DNA from: Thermoplasmata archaeon
GTDB lineage: Archaea; Thermoplasmatota; Thermoplasmata; SG8-5
DNA: 10,501 bases
Direction of reading: 5' to 3'
NCBI GenBank assembly: GCA_030655715.1
Contig: JAUSPR010000050.1
Span: 1-10,501 of the forward strand
In this document: piece after piece, positions 1-6,665 of the stretch
How positions within the stretch are numbered: position 1 is the stretch's first letter
How the letters are laid out: each line of letters starts with the position of its first letter
Made by a program: the position numbers and the translations under genes
Notes under the pieces: generated by a model
What the model was told of the DNA's origin: nothing
The model's input: only the letters and a program-made list of their open reading frames with translations
Database searches by the model: none

Positions 1-804
1 GGACTTGGGTGTTATGTTCAGGGTTTCTTCGACAAATCCCATGGATTCTACCTTGCCAAAGCTGATATTCCTGTCCCTGCGGAAGTCCCTGTCCAGGCCA
101 CTGAAGTCTATGTTGATGCCCTCTATGGGTTGCTTCGTCAAGTTCTCTACGAAGACACTTATCTCAGTTTCTTTCCTGAACTTGACACGCTCTGGGATGT
201 ATATTCCCACGCTGTCCTCCAGCACCTCCTCCGAGAACTCGCCGTCCCAGAGGTCATCCTCCTCGATGGGGTAATGGGTGGGCTTGGTGGCTCTCATGAA
301 ATACCTCATTCCAAAGAACACCGCAACGAGGACTATGACAATACCAGTCATGATAGCGATAATTACCCAGGGTGCCTCATCGACCGTGTAGTTTTTCAAG
401 GCCCCGAGACTATTATTATTCTCCGTAAGGGCTGGATCTTCACTTGTAGTTATGATATTGGCCCATATTGTATACACCCCTCTATTTGTGGGAGTCCATG
501 TGATGCTTGCTGTCACGTTCTCAGATGCTAAAATATTGCCTCCCTGCCAGGTGCCAATATGAATGTCAGAACCGTCAGCATTTTTGATATAGAAATCCAC
601 TCGAACATTTTCCGCTGTTGCATTACCGATATTGGTTATGTTAACCGAGATTACTGTCTCCTGGCCTATTTCTCCGATTTCTGGGTCGAAGGATAGGGAG
701 TTTGCGTATATGGCCATGTCCACCTCCTGGGCCTCGGCATTGGGCAATATTGCCAGGGCAAGTATCAATGACATCAAGCAAATAGTGAATGAAATAAGTT
801 TCAT
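1..804 (-). CDS. Secreted/membrane CARDB-like protein, 3'-truncated by window edge
   Basis: An open frame of 268 codons runs from ATG at 804 off the left edge without a stop. I translated it by hand. Residues 1-25 are a signal peptide (basic Lys2, hydrophobic core, NAEA cleavage-type end). Residues about 27-140 form a beta-rich CARDB-like domain with the signature VNITNIGNATAENVRVDFYI, a typical archaeal extracellular adhesion or scaffold module. Residues 146-169 are one strong membrane helix. An acidic linker (180-198) and a second beta-sandwich-like stretch (VKFRKETEISVFVENL) follow and continue beyond the window. The start is supported by AGGTGG at 810-815, 5 nt upstream. If the signal peptide is cleaved, the N-terminal domain is outside and the C-terminal part cytoplasmic, which is unusual for a second Ig-like fold. 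Ligand and function are unknown. Confidence 0.85.
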   Translation of the reverse strand, partial: MKLISFTICLMSLILALAILPNAEAQEVDMAIYANSLSFDPEIGEIGQETVISVNITNIGNATAENVRVDFYIKNADGSDIHIGTWQGGNILASENVTASITWTPTNRGVYTIWANIITTSEDPALTENNNSLGALKNYTVDEAPWVIIAIMTGIVIVLVAVFFGMRYFMRATKPTHYPIEEDDLWDGEFSEEVLEDSVGIYIPERVKFRKETEISVFVENLTKQPIEGINIDFSGLDRDFRRDRNISFGKVESMGFVEETLNITPKS

Positions 805-1029
805 AGCTTCCACCTGACTGGACATTATATCGATGATATTTGTAGATTCGCATAATGGGCACCTCTGCGCAGCGAACCTCCGGGGGCACGGGGGCAGAAA
901 CCCCCGCACCACTGCCCGCATCCGTTCCAAACGTCCATCAGGACTTTGGATGCTGATAAAAGATGCCGATAAAACCGTCCAGTGCGTCCTCTGGTGTTTG
1001 AGTTGTCACAGTAAATGTCACAGTACTTG
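805..1029. other. Intergenic region with GC-rich palindrome and repeats, no gene seen
   Basis: No convincing coding sequence lies here. It holds the promoter/SD region of the CARDB gene (AGGTGG at 810-815 read on minus, AT-rich TATA-like stretch about 824-845). It also holds a GC-rich hairpin (CGGGGG 889-894, loop CAGAAA, CCCCCG 901-906), a copy of the dispersed hairpin repeat (924-976) and most of the 12-bp tandem repeat listed separately. The block is more GC-rich and more palindromic than its neighbours. Confidence 0.6.
924..976 (+). repeat. Dispersed hairpin repeat, copy 1
   Basis: The unit is a hairpin CCAAA-N-GTCC, loop ATCA, GGAC-TTTGG, followed by a tail ATGCTGATAAAA. In this copy the tail motif appears twice (second version GATGCCGATAAAACC). 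The same orientation occurs in copies 2 and 3, and copy 4 is inverted. Copy 1 lies beyond the 3' end of the Fic gene. Confidence 0.85.
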
Positions 1030-1037
1030 TCACAGTA
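1004..1037. repeat. Tandem 12-bp repeat, three copies, spanning the fic stop codon
   Basis: The 10-mer TGTCACAGTA occurs at 1004-1013, 1016-1025 and 1028-1037, exactly 12 bp apart with two variable bases between units. On the minus strand it reads TACTGTGACA. The TGA stop of the Fic gene (1030-1032) lies inside the promoter-proximal unit. The spacing is close to one helical turn. Confidence 0.9.
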
Positions 1038-2079
1038 ACTCATAGTATCGGGTTGGGTCGGTCTTGCTTGTTGCAACTTCTCTGGCCAGCCCAGCATTCA
1101 CAAGAACCACAAAATCACGTTGCACGGTTCTTCTGACAATATCCAATTCTTGTCTGATATCATCGACAGATGCTTTCTTGTTTTCTATAATGTATTTCAA
1201 GATCATTTCCTGGCGTTCATTCAATCCAGCCTTCTTTGCCTTCTCTATAATAATTTCTTTTTTGATGGTTGCTTCGCCCCTGTCTTTGACCTCAAGCATC
1301 TGAACCTTCAATCCATCAATGAAATATTCAAGCCACAGAGTCAGATCCATGTCTTCTTGTCTTACAGATTGTATTGCGCGATAATAACCCGGCCTATTTG
1401 TATCATAGAATTCGGATAGGGAAAACAGCCTCTTGAAATCATAGCCATTCAAGTAAAGTACCAGGGTACAAAGAACCCGGGCGGTTCTGCCATTCCCATC
1501 TATAAATGGATGAATGTCCACAAACTTGTGCTGAGCAATCCCAGCAGCCAGAACCGGGGAAACATCTCCTATGTTATTGAGCCATTTGACAAATTCCTTC
1601 ATGAGGCCTGGAACTTTTTCTGGGTCCGGGGGTGTGTAAATTATCTCTCGTGTAGCAGTGTTAACGACATAATTCTGTACTGTTCTGTATTGCCCTGGCT
1701 CAAGTATTCCACCTCTTACTTCTTTTACAAGAATATGATGGACGTTCTTTATCAGGCCCTCGGTTATTTCGGTTTTCTTATCCAAGTAATCAGCTATAAA
1801 ATCCATGGCCTCTTTATAGTTCAAAAGCTCCTGGCGGTCATCTGGTCGTACATTATCAACTTGCTCTCCGGTTAGTATCAATTGAGCCTGTTCCAAGGTC
1901 AGCTCCGTGCCCTCAATATGTGTCGAATGGTGTGCCTCCAGGATCAGCGCCTGGCTTCGCATCTTATCAATCAAATCATCTCTTAGATTTATACCGTCGA
2001 TAAATCCTCTGGCCCGCTCTATTTCAAGCAGTGCGTTATGAATTTTCTTCGTGATGGTGAATTTCGGCTCAAATGCCAT
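1030..2079 (-). CDS. Fic family protein (class II, N-terminal inhibitory motif) with C-terminal winged helix
   Basis: 349 aa. Fic domains transfer AMP (or another nucleotide or phosphate moiety) from a nucleotide substrate to protein hydroxyls. The catalytic loop HPFIDGNGRTAR (190-201) matches HPFx(D/E)GNGRxxR completely, so activity is expected. An inhibitory-helix motif (S/T)xxxE(G/N) is present as STHIEG at 52-57, which places it in the N-terminally autoinhibited class II (Fic_N plus Fic). Residues about 286-335 form a winged helix (LNERQEMILKYI, then VRRTVQRDFVVLVNAGL), as is common in archaeal and bacterial Fic-HTH proteins. The target and partner are unknown, and no antitoxin-like small gene is adjacent. 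The start is supported by GAGGAG at 2085-2090 (5-nt spacing) and a TATA box TTTTTAAA read on the opposite strand at 2111-2118. The gene is flanked by hairpin repeats. Confidence 0.93.
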   Translation of the reverse strand: MAFEPKFTITKKIHNALLEIERARGFIDGINLRDDLIDKMRSQALILEAHHSTHIEGTELTLEQAQLILTGEQVDNVRPDDRQELLNYKEAMDFIADYLDKKTEITEGLIKNVHHILVKEVRGGILEPGQYRTVQNYVVNTATREIIYTPPDPEKVPGLMKEFVKWLNNIGDVSPVLAAGIAQHKFVDIHPFIDGNGRTARVLCTLVLYLNGYDFKRLFSLSEFYDTNRPGYYRAIQSVRQEDMDLTLWLEYFIDGLKVQMLEVKDRGEATIKKEIIIEKAKKAGLNERQEMILKYIIENKKASVDDIRQELDIVRRTVQRDFVVLVNAGLAREVATSKTDPTRYYELL

Positions 2080-2084
2080 TCTGT

Positions 2085-2122
2085 CTCCTCATAAGTATAA
2101 CGTATGTGAATTTTTAAAGGTT
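2085..2122 (-). promoter_or_regulatory. fic promoter and ribosome binding site
   Basis: Read on minus, ACCTTTAAAAATTC (about 2109-2122) is a BRE/TATA-like box about 35 nt before the ATG at 2079. GAGGAG (2090-2085) sits 5 nt before the ATG. This supports the chosen Fic start. Confidence 0.6.
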
Positions 2123-2229
2123 GGTATTTGCGTGCAATTCATAGTATTGTATAATCAATCAAAAGTGTTAGCTGGGTTGTTTATAAGGCCATCGGTGGCC
2201 AATCCACCGCCCCCGGGGGCACCGCTCCA

Positions 2230-2267
2230 GCTCCAAACGTCCATCAGGACTTTGGATACTGATTAAA
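2230..2267 (+). repeat. Dispersed hairpin repeat, copy 2
   Basis: Hairpin CCAAACGTCC, loop ATCA, GGACTTTGG, followed by ATACTGATTAAA. It differs from copy 1 mainly in the tail. It is in direct orientation to copies 1 and 3 and lies on the 5' side of fic, so fic is bracketed by direct repeats. Confidence 0.85.
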
Positions 2268-2280
2268 GCCCCCGCTTCCC

Positions 2281-2320
2281 GTTCCAAATGTCCATCAGGA
2301 CTTTGGATGTCGATAAAACC
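2281..2320 (+). repeat. Dispersed hairpin repeat, copy 3 (carries TATA-like tail)
   Basis: Stem CCAAA (2284-2288) with TTTGG (2302-2306) and GTCC (2290-2293) with GGAC (2298-2301), loop ATCA. The tail GATGTCGATAAAACC ends at 2320. GATAAAA lies about 30-35 nt before the radical SAM start, so this repeat copy may supply the TATA box of that gene. It also contains a spurious in-frame ATG at 2307. Confidence 0.85.
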
Positions 2321-2348
2321 ATTATACCCCCTCCCCCATCCAAGCTCA

Positions 2349-3680
2349 ATGAAGATTACGCTCCTCTACCCCCCCTTCTGCCCTCCGACGGTGCCGCCCC
2401 ACTCCATAACCTACCTAGCGTCATACCTCAAGACCAATTCTCCTGAAATGCAGATTAAATGTCTTGATTTGAACGCCAAGTTCCACAGGCTCAGGTTTCC
2501 CGAGCTGTACCAGCGACTGGTCAAGGCCAGGGAGAACATCACTCCCTATTCTGAGATGCTGGAGAAATATTCCTCCGGCGCCAAGAAGGTCCATCGGGAG
2601 AACAATTTCAGGATGTATGGCGGGGAGAAGCCCGAATTGTTCAGGGAGCTTCTTGAGTTGATCCTGGAGGATAAGCCCGATGTTGTCGGCCTCAGCCTGG
2701 TCTATAACAGCCAGATCTTCTTTTCGCTCGCTCTAATCGAGGAACTTTCCAGTCGGGGCATCAAGTGCGTGGCTGGCGGCCCCGCGGTTTCCAAGTTCGT
2801 GGAAGAGAAAGTAACAGTTATGAAGGACGAGGCAGAACTTCTGAAATTCTTGACTGGGAATGAAAAAGCCGAAAAAACTTATGCCCTTGATTTCAGCCAT
2901 TACCCAGTAGAGGATTACCTCTCCAAGGAGATGATCTACCCCATTCGGAGTTCATACGGTTGCTGCCACAAGGCCTGCGCGTTCTGCACCCATCATGATA
3001 ATGTTCCTTACAAGGAAATCGACCTGGATGATATCAAAGATACAATCCTGAAAAACCGAATAAAGAATTTGTTCTTCATCGACGACACCATTCCCGCGAA
3101 TAGGCTTTCGGAACTCGCTGCCATGCTAAAACCGCTCGGTGTGAATTGGTGGTGCCAGACCCGACCGACAAGCGATCTTCTTGGGAATTTCGGTGAATTA
3201 AGGAAGGGCGGTTTAACCTCCATTTCTTTCGGCATTGAATCAGGTAACCAGAGAATACTTGATTCAATGGGGAAAGGCACTAATGTTGGGGAAATTAAAA
3301 AAGTACTGGCTGAGAGTCACCAGGCAGGAATAAAGAACATAATCTTCATCATGTTCGGCTTCCCTGGCGAGACCGAGGAAACATTCTATGACACCATGAA
3401 TTTTCTTCGGGATAACCGGGAGAACATCGTTATTGTTTCCGCATCCATCTTCGGTCTCCAGAAAGGCAGTAGAGTCTATCAAAATGCCGATAAATTCGGA
3501 GTTTTCGACATCAAGGAAAATGACACCCCATTGGGCGAGACCATCACGTACAGCGTAAAACAAGGCCTCAGCGAAATTGAGTTGAAGAAACTGAAAGAAT
3601 CCGTGGCCAGGGAACTCAGGGAAATGAATAAATTACCGAAGATTTTCGCCCTGCTCAAGGAGCAGAGTCTGTTCTTCTGA
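2349..3680 (+). CDS. B12-binding-domain-type radical SAM enzyme
   Basis: 443 aa. The N-terminal Rossmann-like region (about 1-190) matches the cobalamin-binding-domain class: it opens MKITLLYPPF and contains KPDVVGLSLVYNSQIF and later GGPAVS. No DxHxxG cobalamin lower-ligand motif is visible, so cobalamin may bind base-on or not at all. The radical SAM core starts at IRSSYGCCHKACAFC with the [4Fe-4S] CxxxCxxC cysteines 206, 210 and 213. GIESGNQ and GFPGETEETF are typical later core motifs. The substrate cannot be told from sequence: relatives include methyltransferases, cyclases and BchE/P-methylase-like enzymes. I chose ATG 2349 because the protein then begins exactly at the family N-terminus. 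The upstream ATG at 2307 adds 14 low-complexity residues encoded by the hairpin repeat. The gene is probably transcribed alone or with the following gene. Confidence 0.9.
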   Translation: MKITLLYPPFCPPTVPPHSITYLASYLKTNSPEMQIKCLDLNAKFHRLRFPELYQRLVKARENITPYSEMLEKYSSGAKKVHRENNFRMYGGEKPELFRELLELILEDKPDVVGLSLVYNSQIFFSLALIEELSSRGIKCVAGGPAVSKFVEEKVTVMKDEAELLKFLTGNEKAEKTYALDFSHYPVEDYLSKEMIYPIRSSYGCCHKACAFCTHHDNVPYKEIDLDDIKDTILKNRIKNLFFIDDTIPANRLSELAAMLKPLGVNWWCQTRPTSDLLGNFGELRKGGLTSISFGIESGNQRILDSMGKGTNVGEIKKVLAESHQAGIKNIIFIMFGFPGETEETFYDTMNFLRDNRENIVIVSASIFGLQKGSRVYQNADKFGVFDIKENDTPLGETITYSVKQGLSEIELKKLKESVARELREMNKLPKIFALLKEQSLFF

Positions 3681-3683
3681 CCA

Positions 3684-3696
3684 AGTTTTATTAATC
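3684..3696 (+). promoter_or_regulatory. TATA box of the YgjP-like peptidase gene
   Basis: GTTTTATTAAT is centred about 28 nt upstream of the ATG at 3718. In archaea this spacing would start transcription at or next to the ATG, giving a leaderless mRNA. No Shine-Dalgarno is seen before this ATG, which agrees. Confidence 0.5.
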
Positions 3697-3717
3697 TCCC
3701 AGCCGGTATATGTCTGG

Positions 3718-4410
3718 ATGTCCAGGAAAACAGAGATAAATTTCGAGTACACGATTGTGCGCAGCAAGCGCCGCACAGTCGCGATTCACATTGACCAGGG
3801 CGTGGTTGTCCGCGCCCCGTTCAGGGCGCGTGAATCCCAAATCACCAACTTCCTGATTCAAAAGTCTCCCTGGATTTTGAAGAAGCTGGAAGTGGTCAAC
3901 CAAAGGGCCGCAGAATCACCGCACCACACCTTCCAGGACAGAGACACTTTCCTGTTCCAGGGCGTACCGCATGTCCTCAGGCTGGTAGAAGCATCCAAAA
4001 CCAGCATAGAAATCCATGACATGGAAATATTCCTCAATATCAAGCCCGGAACACCGCCCGAAAAAATACCGGAAAAAATGAAGAAATGGTACATCAAAAA
4101 GGCAAGAGAAAAAATGAACCAGAGAGTTGAGTATTATTCCGAAAAAATCGGAAAAAAACCAAAGAAAATCGCAATCCGCGGCCAATCAAAGCGCTGGGGC
4201 TCCTGCTCCTCCAAGGGCAATATCAACCTGAACTGGAAGCTCATAATGGCCCCTGAGGAAATACTGGACTACGTAGTAGCGCACGAAGTGTGCCATCTAC
4301 TCCATCCAAACCACAGCAATAAGTTCTGGCACACCCTGGAAACAATCATGCCGGACTATGAGGCCCGAAGAAACTGGATAAAACAGAACGGGCATAAATT
4401 AGGATTTTAA
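3718..4410 (+). CDS. YgjP-like (M48/DUF45) zinc metallopeptidase
   Basis: 230 aa, the usual size of the YgjP/WLM-related M48 group. The zinc site is HEVCH (189-193, Glu190 catalytic) followed by HPNHSNKFW, where His199 is the expected third ligand. The family signature QSKRWGSCSSKGNINLNW (156-173) is intact, as is the C-terminal end that usually stops a few residues after the WIKQNG stretch. There is no signal peptide or membrane helix, so a cytoplasmic protein is expected. Members are often linked to restriction or stress loci, but the physiological substrate is unknown. It begins 37 nt after the radical SAM gene, has its own TATA-like box, and overlaps the convergent MFS gene by 12 nt at the 3' ends. 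Start at ATG 3718, since the MSRKTEINFEYTIVRSKRRT opening matches the family N-terminus. Confidence 0.9.
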   Translation: MSRKTEINFEYTIVRSKRRTVAIHIDQGVVVRAPFRARESQITNFLIQKSPWILKKLEVVNQRAAESPHHTFQDRDTFLFQGVPHVLRLVEASKTSIEIHDMEIFLNIKPGTPPEKIPEKMKKWYIKKAREKMNQRVEYYSEKIGKKPKKIAIRGQSKRWGSCSSKGNINLNWKLIMAPEEILDYVVAHEVCHLLHPNHSNKFWHTLETIMPDYEARRNWIKQNGHKLGF

Positions 4411-5670
4411 AGCCTTGTCAATAGCAGACTTCTTCATGGCCACCAGCACCAGCATCATAATCCCGACCACGCAAGCGCCAGCCCCGAACGCGAACGTGGA
4501 CCAGGAGCCATACACAGTCCAGAGCAATCCGCCAATCAGGGCCATGGGAAGCGCGGCAATGCCGATTGACATATTGTACACCCCCATCGCAGTGCCCTTC
4601 AGGTCCTTTGGGCACAGATCAGCTACAAGCGCCTTCTGAACGCTCTGCGTGAAGGCATAAGAAAGCCCATAAACAAGGAACGCGGTCGCTGCAAGGCCCA
4701 GAGACAATGTCGTTGCCTGCCCCGGAGCAAGCCCGTCATTCACCATGCTGCTGACGATCGCGACGCAGAACATGCACAACATCACAACATAACCGAGAAT
4801 GATTACCGGGTATCGTCCGACCTTATCTGAAACAGAACCCGCTGGCATAGTGATAGTGAAAAACACCACATTGAAGCCCAGGTACATCAGTATGTTCTGG
4901 AAAGGCGTTGCATGTGCATTGCTGGCCAAAATAATCAGAAAAGAGGTCATCATCGAGGTAACGGAGAGAACAGCCATCGCCGCGATGAACAATTTTAATT
5001 CCTTCGGAAATCGGGAAAATCCCTCGAAGAGCTTTTTCTTAACAGGCTTTGGCTCACAATAAGTTTTCGGCTCTTTTATAAAAAATATCAAAACGACCGC
5101 AATCGTGGCAGGTATGGCAGATAACAGGAAAATCTCCCTGTACCCCAATGCCAGGAAACCAACCACAATCAGCGCCAGCAATACTCCGAAGGCGGCGCCA
5201 GCAGTATCCATGGCCTTGTGGAAACCATACACTTTGCCAATAATCTCGGGCTCGCAGGACTCGGCCAGAAGTGCGTCCTTGGGCGCGGCCCTGATGCCTT
5301 TCCCGGTTCTTTCGGCAACCTTCAGGCCCACAACCTGCTCCCATGCGGTCGTAGCAGAGAAAAGGAACTTGGAAACAGTTGAAACGGAATACCCGGCCAG
5401 CATGAACGGTTTCCGTCTTTTTATTTTATCGGACCATGAGCCTGAAAGTGCTTTGAGAATGCTTGCTGTACTTTCAGCCCCGCCCTCGATAAGCCCGATA
5501 ACAATCATTGGCGCGACAAGGGTTTCAGTGAGAAACAGCGGCAGAATCGGGACGATCATTTCGGAACTGGCGTCGGTAAGAAAACTGACAAAGCCCATAA
5601 GGATGACATTGAGGGAGAAGCCCCCCAGATACAGTTTTTGCTTCTTGGGGTCCACGGTTTGGGGAAGCAT
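4399..5670 (-). CDS. Major facilitator superfamily (MFS) transporter
   Basis: 423 aa with about 12 hydrophobic segments and a hydrophilic central loop around residues 198-225 (EPKTYCEPKPVKKK) that separates two six-helix halves. MFS motif A is present after TM2 (GSWSDKIKRRKP, 77-88) and again in the second half (GSVSDKVGRYP, 278-288). The N-terminus SLNVILMGFVSFLTDASSEM is typical of an archaeal/bacterial efflux-like MFS subgroup. The substrate cannot be predicted. The stop overlaps the convergent peptidase gene by 12 nt. TATA-like TATAAT read on minus lies about 35-40 nt before the ATG, suggesting a short leader without an obvious Shine-Dalgarno. It is divergent from the small membrane protein gene at 5783. 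Confidence 0.92.
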   Translation of the reverse strand: MLPQTVDPKKQKLYLGGFSLNVILMGFVSFLTDASSEMIVPILPLFLTETLVAPMIVIGLIEGGAESTASILKALSGSWSDKIKRRKPFMLAGYSVSTVSKFLFSATTAWEQVVGLKVAERTGKGIRAAPKDALLAESCEPEIIGKVYGFHKAMDTAGAAFGVLLALIVVGFLALGYREIFLLSAIPATIAVVLIFFIKEPKTYCEPKPVKKKLFEGFSRFPKELKLFIAAMAVLSVTSMMTSFLIILASNAHATPFQNILMYLGFNVVFFTITMPAGSVSDKVGRYPVIILGYVVMLCMFCVAIVSSMVNDGLAPGQATTLSLGLAATAFLVYGLSYAFTQSVQKALVADLCPKDLKGTAMGVYNMSIGIAALPMALIGGLLWTVYGSWSTFAFGAGACVVGIMMLVLVAMKKSAIDKALKS

Positions 5671-5722
5671 ATCAACTTAATAATAGATTTCCATCGGTCT
5701 GGATTATAATGAATCGAAATGA

Positions 5723-5757
5723 GCAATCCCCGGGCAATCCCGCACAATAGATTTATC
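5723..5757. promoter_or_regulatory. Divergent promoter region with direct repeat and TATA box
   Basis: GCAATCCC occurs twice (5723-5730 and 5734-5741), 11 bp apart. It is followed by GATTTATCC (about 5750-5757), a TATA-like box whose centre is about 29 nt before the ATG at 5783. This fits a leaderless or very short-leader transcript for the downstream membrane protein. The repeat lies where a BRE or activator site would be. Confidence 0.4.
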
Positions 5758-5782
5758 CCTGCACCATATAATTAGGGCTGCA

Positions 5783-6067
5783 ATGAAATTCGAGAATCCC
5801 CAGATTCACAGATGTCCGAAACCATGGATAAGCGAGCAGAAATTGAACAATATGATAGTGGCCATATTTTCCGGAGTCATGATATTTTTTGGCGCGTTCA
5901 ACCTTGTAATGATCCTTCAGATTGCGGACAACGACCCATGGGCTGGCATTGCAATATCTCTGTTTTTCTTCGGGATCGGCATCATGATTATTCTCGTAGG
6001 CATTTACTGTACAAATGTCGAGAACGCTCAGTCCTTTAGGGCTGAGATGAATCGACATAAGCAGTAA
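5783..6067 (+). CDS. Small two-helix membrane protein, C-terminus encoded by a repeat
   Basis: 94 aa, no family recognised. Two membrane helices are clear: about 24-46 (IVAIFSGVMIFFGAFNLVMI) and about 54-76 (AGIAISLFFFGIGIMIILVG), giving a hairpin topology. The N-terminus contains a possible CxxxW motif (HRCPKPW). The last 16 codons before the stop (VENAQSFRAEMNRHKQ) lie inside the palindromic repeat that begins at 6017, including a perfect 8-bp stem at 6027-6046. The original C-terminus may therefore have been replaced when the element arrived. The coding call rests on membrane-helix periodicity, a well-placed TATA box and the lack of any better reading on the other strand. Confidence 0.6.
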   Translation: MKFENPQIHRCPKPWISEQKLNNMIVAIFSGVMIFFGAFNLVMILQIADNDPWAGIAISLFFFGIGIMIILVGIYCTNVENAQSFRAEMNRHKQ

Positions 6068-6233
6068 AAACGTGGTAGACCGCCATGCATCGTGCAATAA
6101 ATAGCATATGAAATCAAAGCCGTTTGGCTTTGATAATCAGGTGCATGGCCTATGGACGTAAACATACAGCCCCGAATTGTCTGACATCGTTTCAAAGCGA
6201 TAACGCCAGCCACTTTAGGGGCTGGTAGTTAAC
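6017..6233 (+). repeat. Palindrome-rich element, copy A (IS200/IS605-like ends)
   Basis: This 217-bp segment aligns to copy B. It contains, in order: a right-end-type hairpin CTCAGTCC/GGGCTGAG with loop TTTA (6027-6046) followed by ATGAATCGAC; an outer stem GCCATGCATC (6082-6091) pairing with GGTGCATGGC (6140-6149) around an inner 9-bp hairpin ATCAAAGCC/GGCTTTGAT (6113-6134); and a terminal hairpin CCAGCC/GGCTGG (6206-6225) followed by TAGTTAAC. A hairpin with a TTTA loop followed by a short TGAATYGAC or TAGTTAAC end resembles the right ends of IS200/IS605 TnpB elements. No intact transposase is present, so it is a MITE-like or remnant copy. Confidence 0.75.
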
Positions 6234-6275
6234 TTCGAATCCATTCAACAAGCCAATGCCTCTTTCCAACATTTA

Positions 6276-6653
6276 TCAACTCTTCTTAAGCTGATGAAGC
6301 GCCTTCTCTATTTTTTTATAGCACATATCAATATTTGATTTGGCCTTGAGATAGAGATCCCTATCAGATATCCGTGTATAAACATACGAATACCCACGCG
6401 TTTCATTGGTCTTCCTTCCTTTCTGGCCAAGGCCGCAGGCGACCAGCTTCTCAAGGCTCCTGTGCGCTGTTGACCTGTCCTTGCCAATCATCGTGGCAAT
6501 CTCAAGGGCTGTGGCTCCATAATCCGTTTTCAGCAATTCAATTACTGAAATATCTGTTTGCGTCAGATTGAATATACAGCCTATAACGTCAATGCAATCG
6601 AAATCATCTTTCTTCGACATTTTGGAGAGATTGCTAAACTTCTGTAGCATCAT
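6276..6653 (-). CDS. Winged-helix transcriptional regulator (TrmB/MarR-like)
   Basis: 125 aa. A winged helix-turn-helix occupies about residues 28-85: LTQTDISVIELLKTDYGATA, then the recognition region IGKDRSTAHRSLEKLVACGL and a wing containing YSYVYTRIS. A C-terminal helical segment (about 95-125) rich in Lys and aromatic residues probably mediates dimerisation. This resembles archaeal TrmB-type HTH proteins that sit with sulfur-relay genes. Cysteines at 20, 26, 73 and 107 could make it redox-responsive, but this is inference. It is the last gene of the minus-strand operon, starting 12 nt after the DsrE2-like stop with no separate promoter visible. Start taken at ATG 6653 (first of two adjacent ATGs). 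A natural target is the inverted repeat at 8449-8475. Confidence 0.85.
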   Translation of the reverse strand: MMLQKFSNLSKMSKKDDFDCIDVIGCIFNLTQTDISVIELLKTDYGATALEIATMIGKDRSTAHRSLEKLVACGLGQKGRKTNETRGYSYVYTRISDRDLYLKAKSNIDMCYKKIEKALHQLKKS

Positions 6654-6665
6654 TGCACATCCAAG

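Larger units (their letters stand above)
2080..2348. other. Divergent intergenic region between fic and radical SAM gene
   Basis: It holds the fic promoter, a perfect GC palindrome (GCCCCCGGGGGC around 2210-2221) and hairpin-repeat copies 2 and 3 in tandem. No gene is seen. The sequence CCGGGGGCAC next to copy 2 is also found near copy 1, suggesting that the duplicated segment is longer than the hairpin. Confidence 0.6.

Noticed and set aside
825..1097. Minus-strand open frame of 90 codons with a YCDKYCDIYCD pattern
   Set aside because: The Cys-rich pattern is just the 12-bp tandem repeat translated out of frame, and the frame overlaps the fic 3' end.
2281..2320. Hairpin repeats as transcription terminators
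   Set aside because: The stems are followed by A-rich or mixed sequence, not a T-run, on the strand where a terminator would act, and copies do not lie consistently at gene ends.
2080..2348. Cobalamin riboswitch upstream of the B12-type radical SAM gene
   Set aside because: No B12-box or multi-stem arrangement could be found. The space is filled by the short hairpin repeats, and the leader is predicted to be very short.
5105..5680. Plus-strand open frame of 191 codons
   Set aside because: It is antisense to the N-terminal half of the MFS transporter, whose motifs and membrane helices are clear.
5753..6097. Minus-strand open frame of 114 codons
   Set aside because: It lies opposite the two-helix membrane protein, and its apparent similarity to a frame at 8507-8695 reflects the shared repeat DNA, not a protein family.
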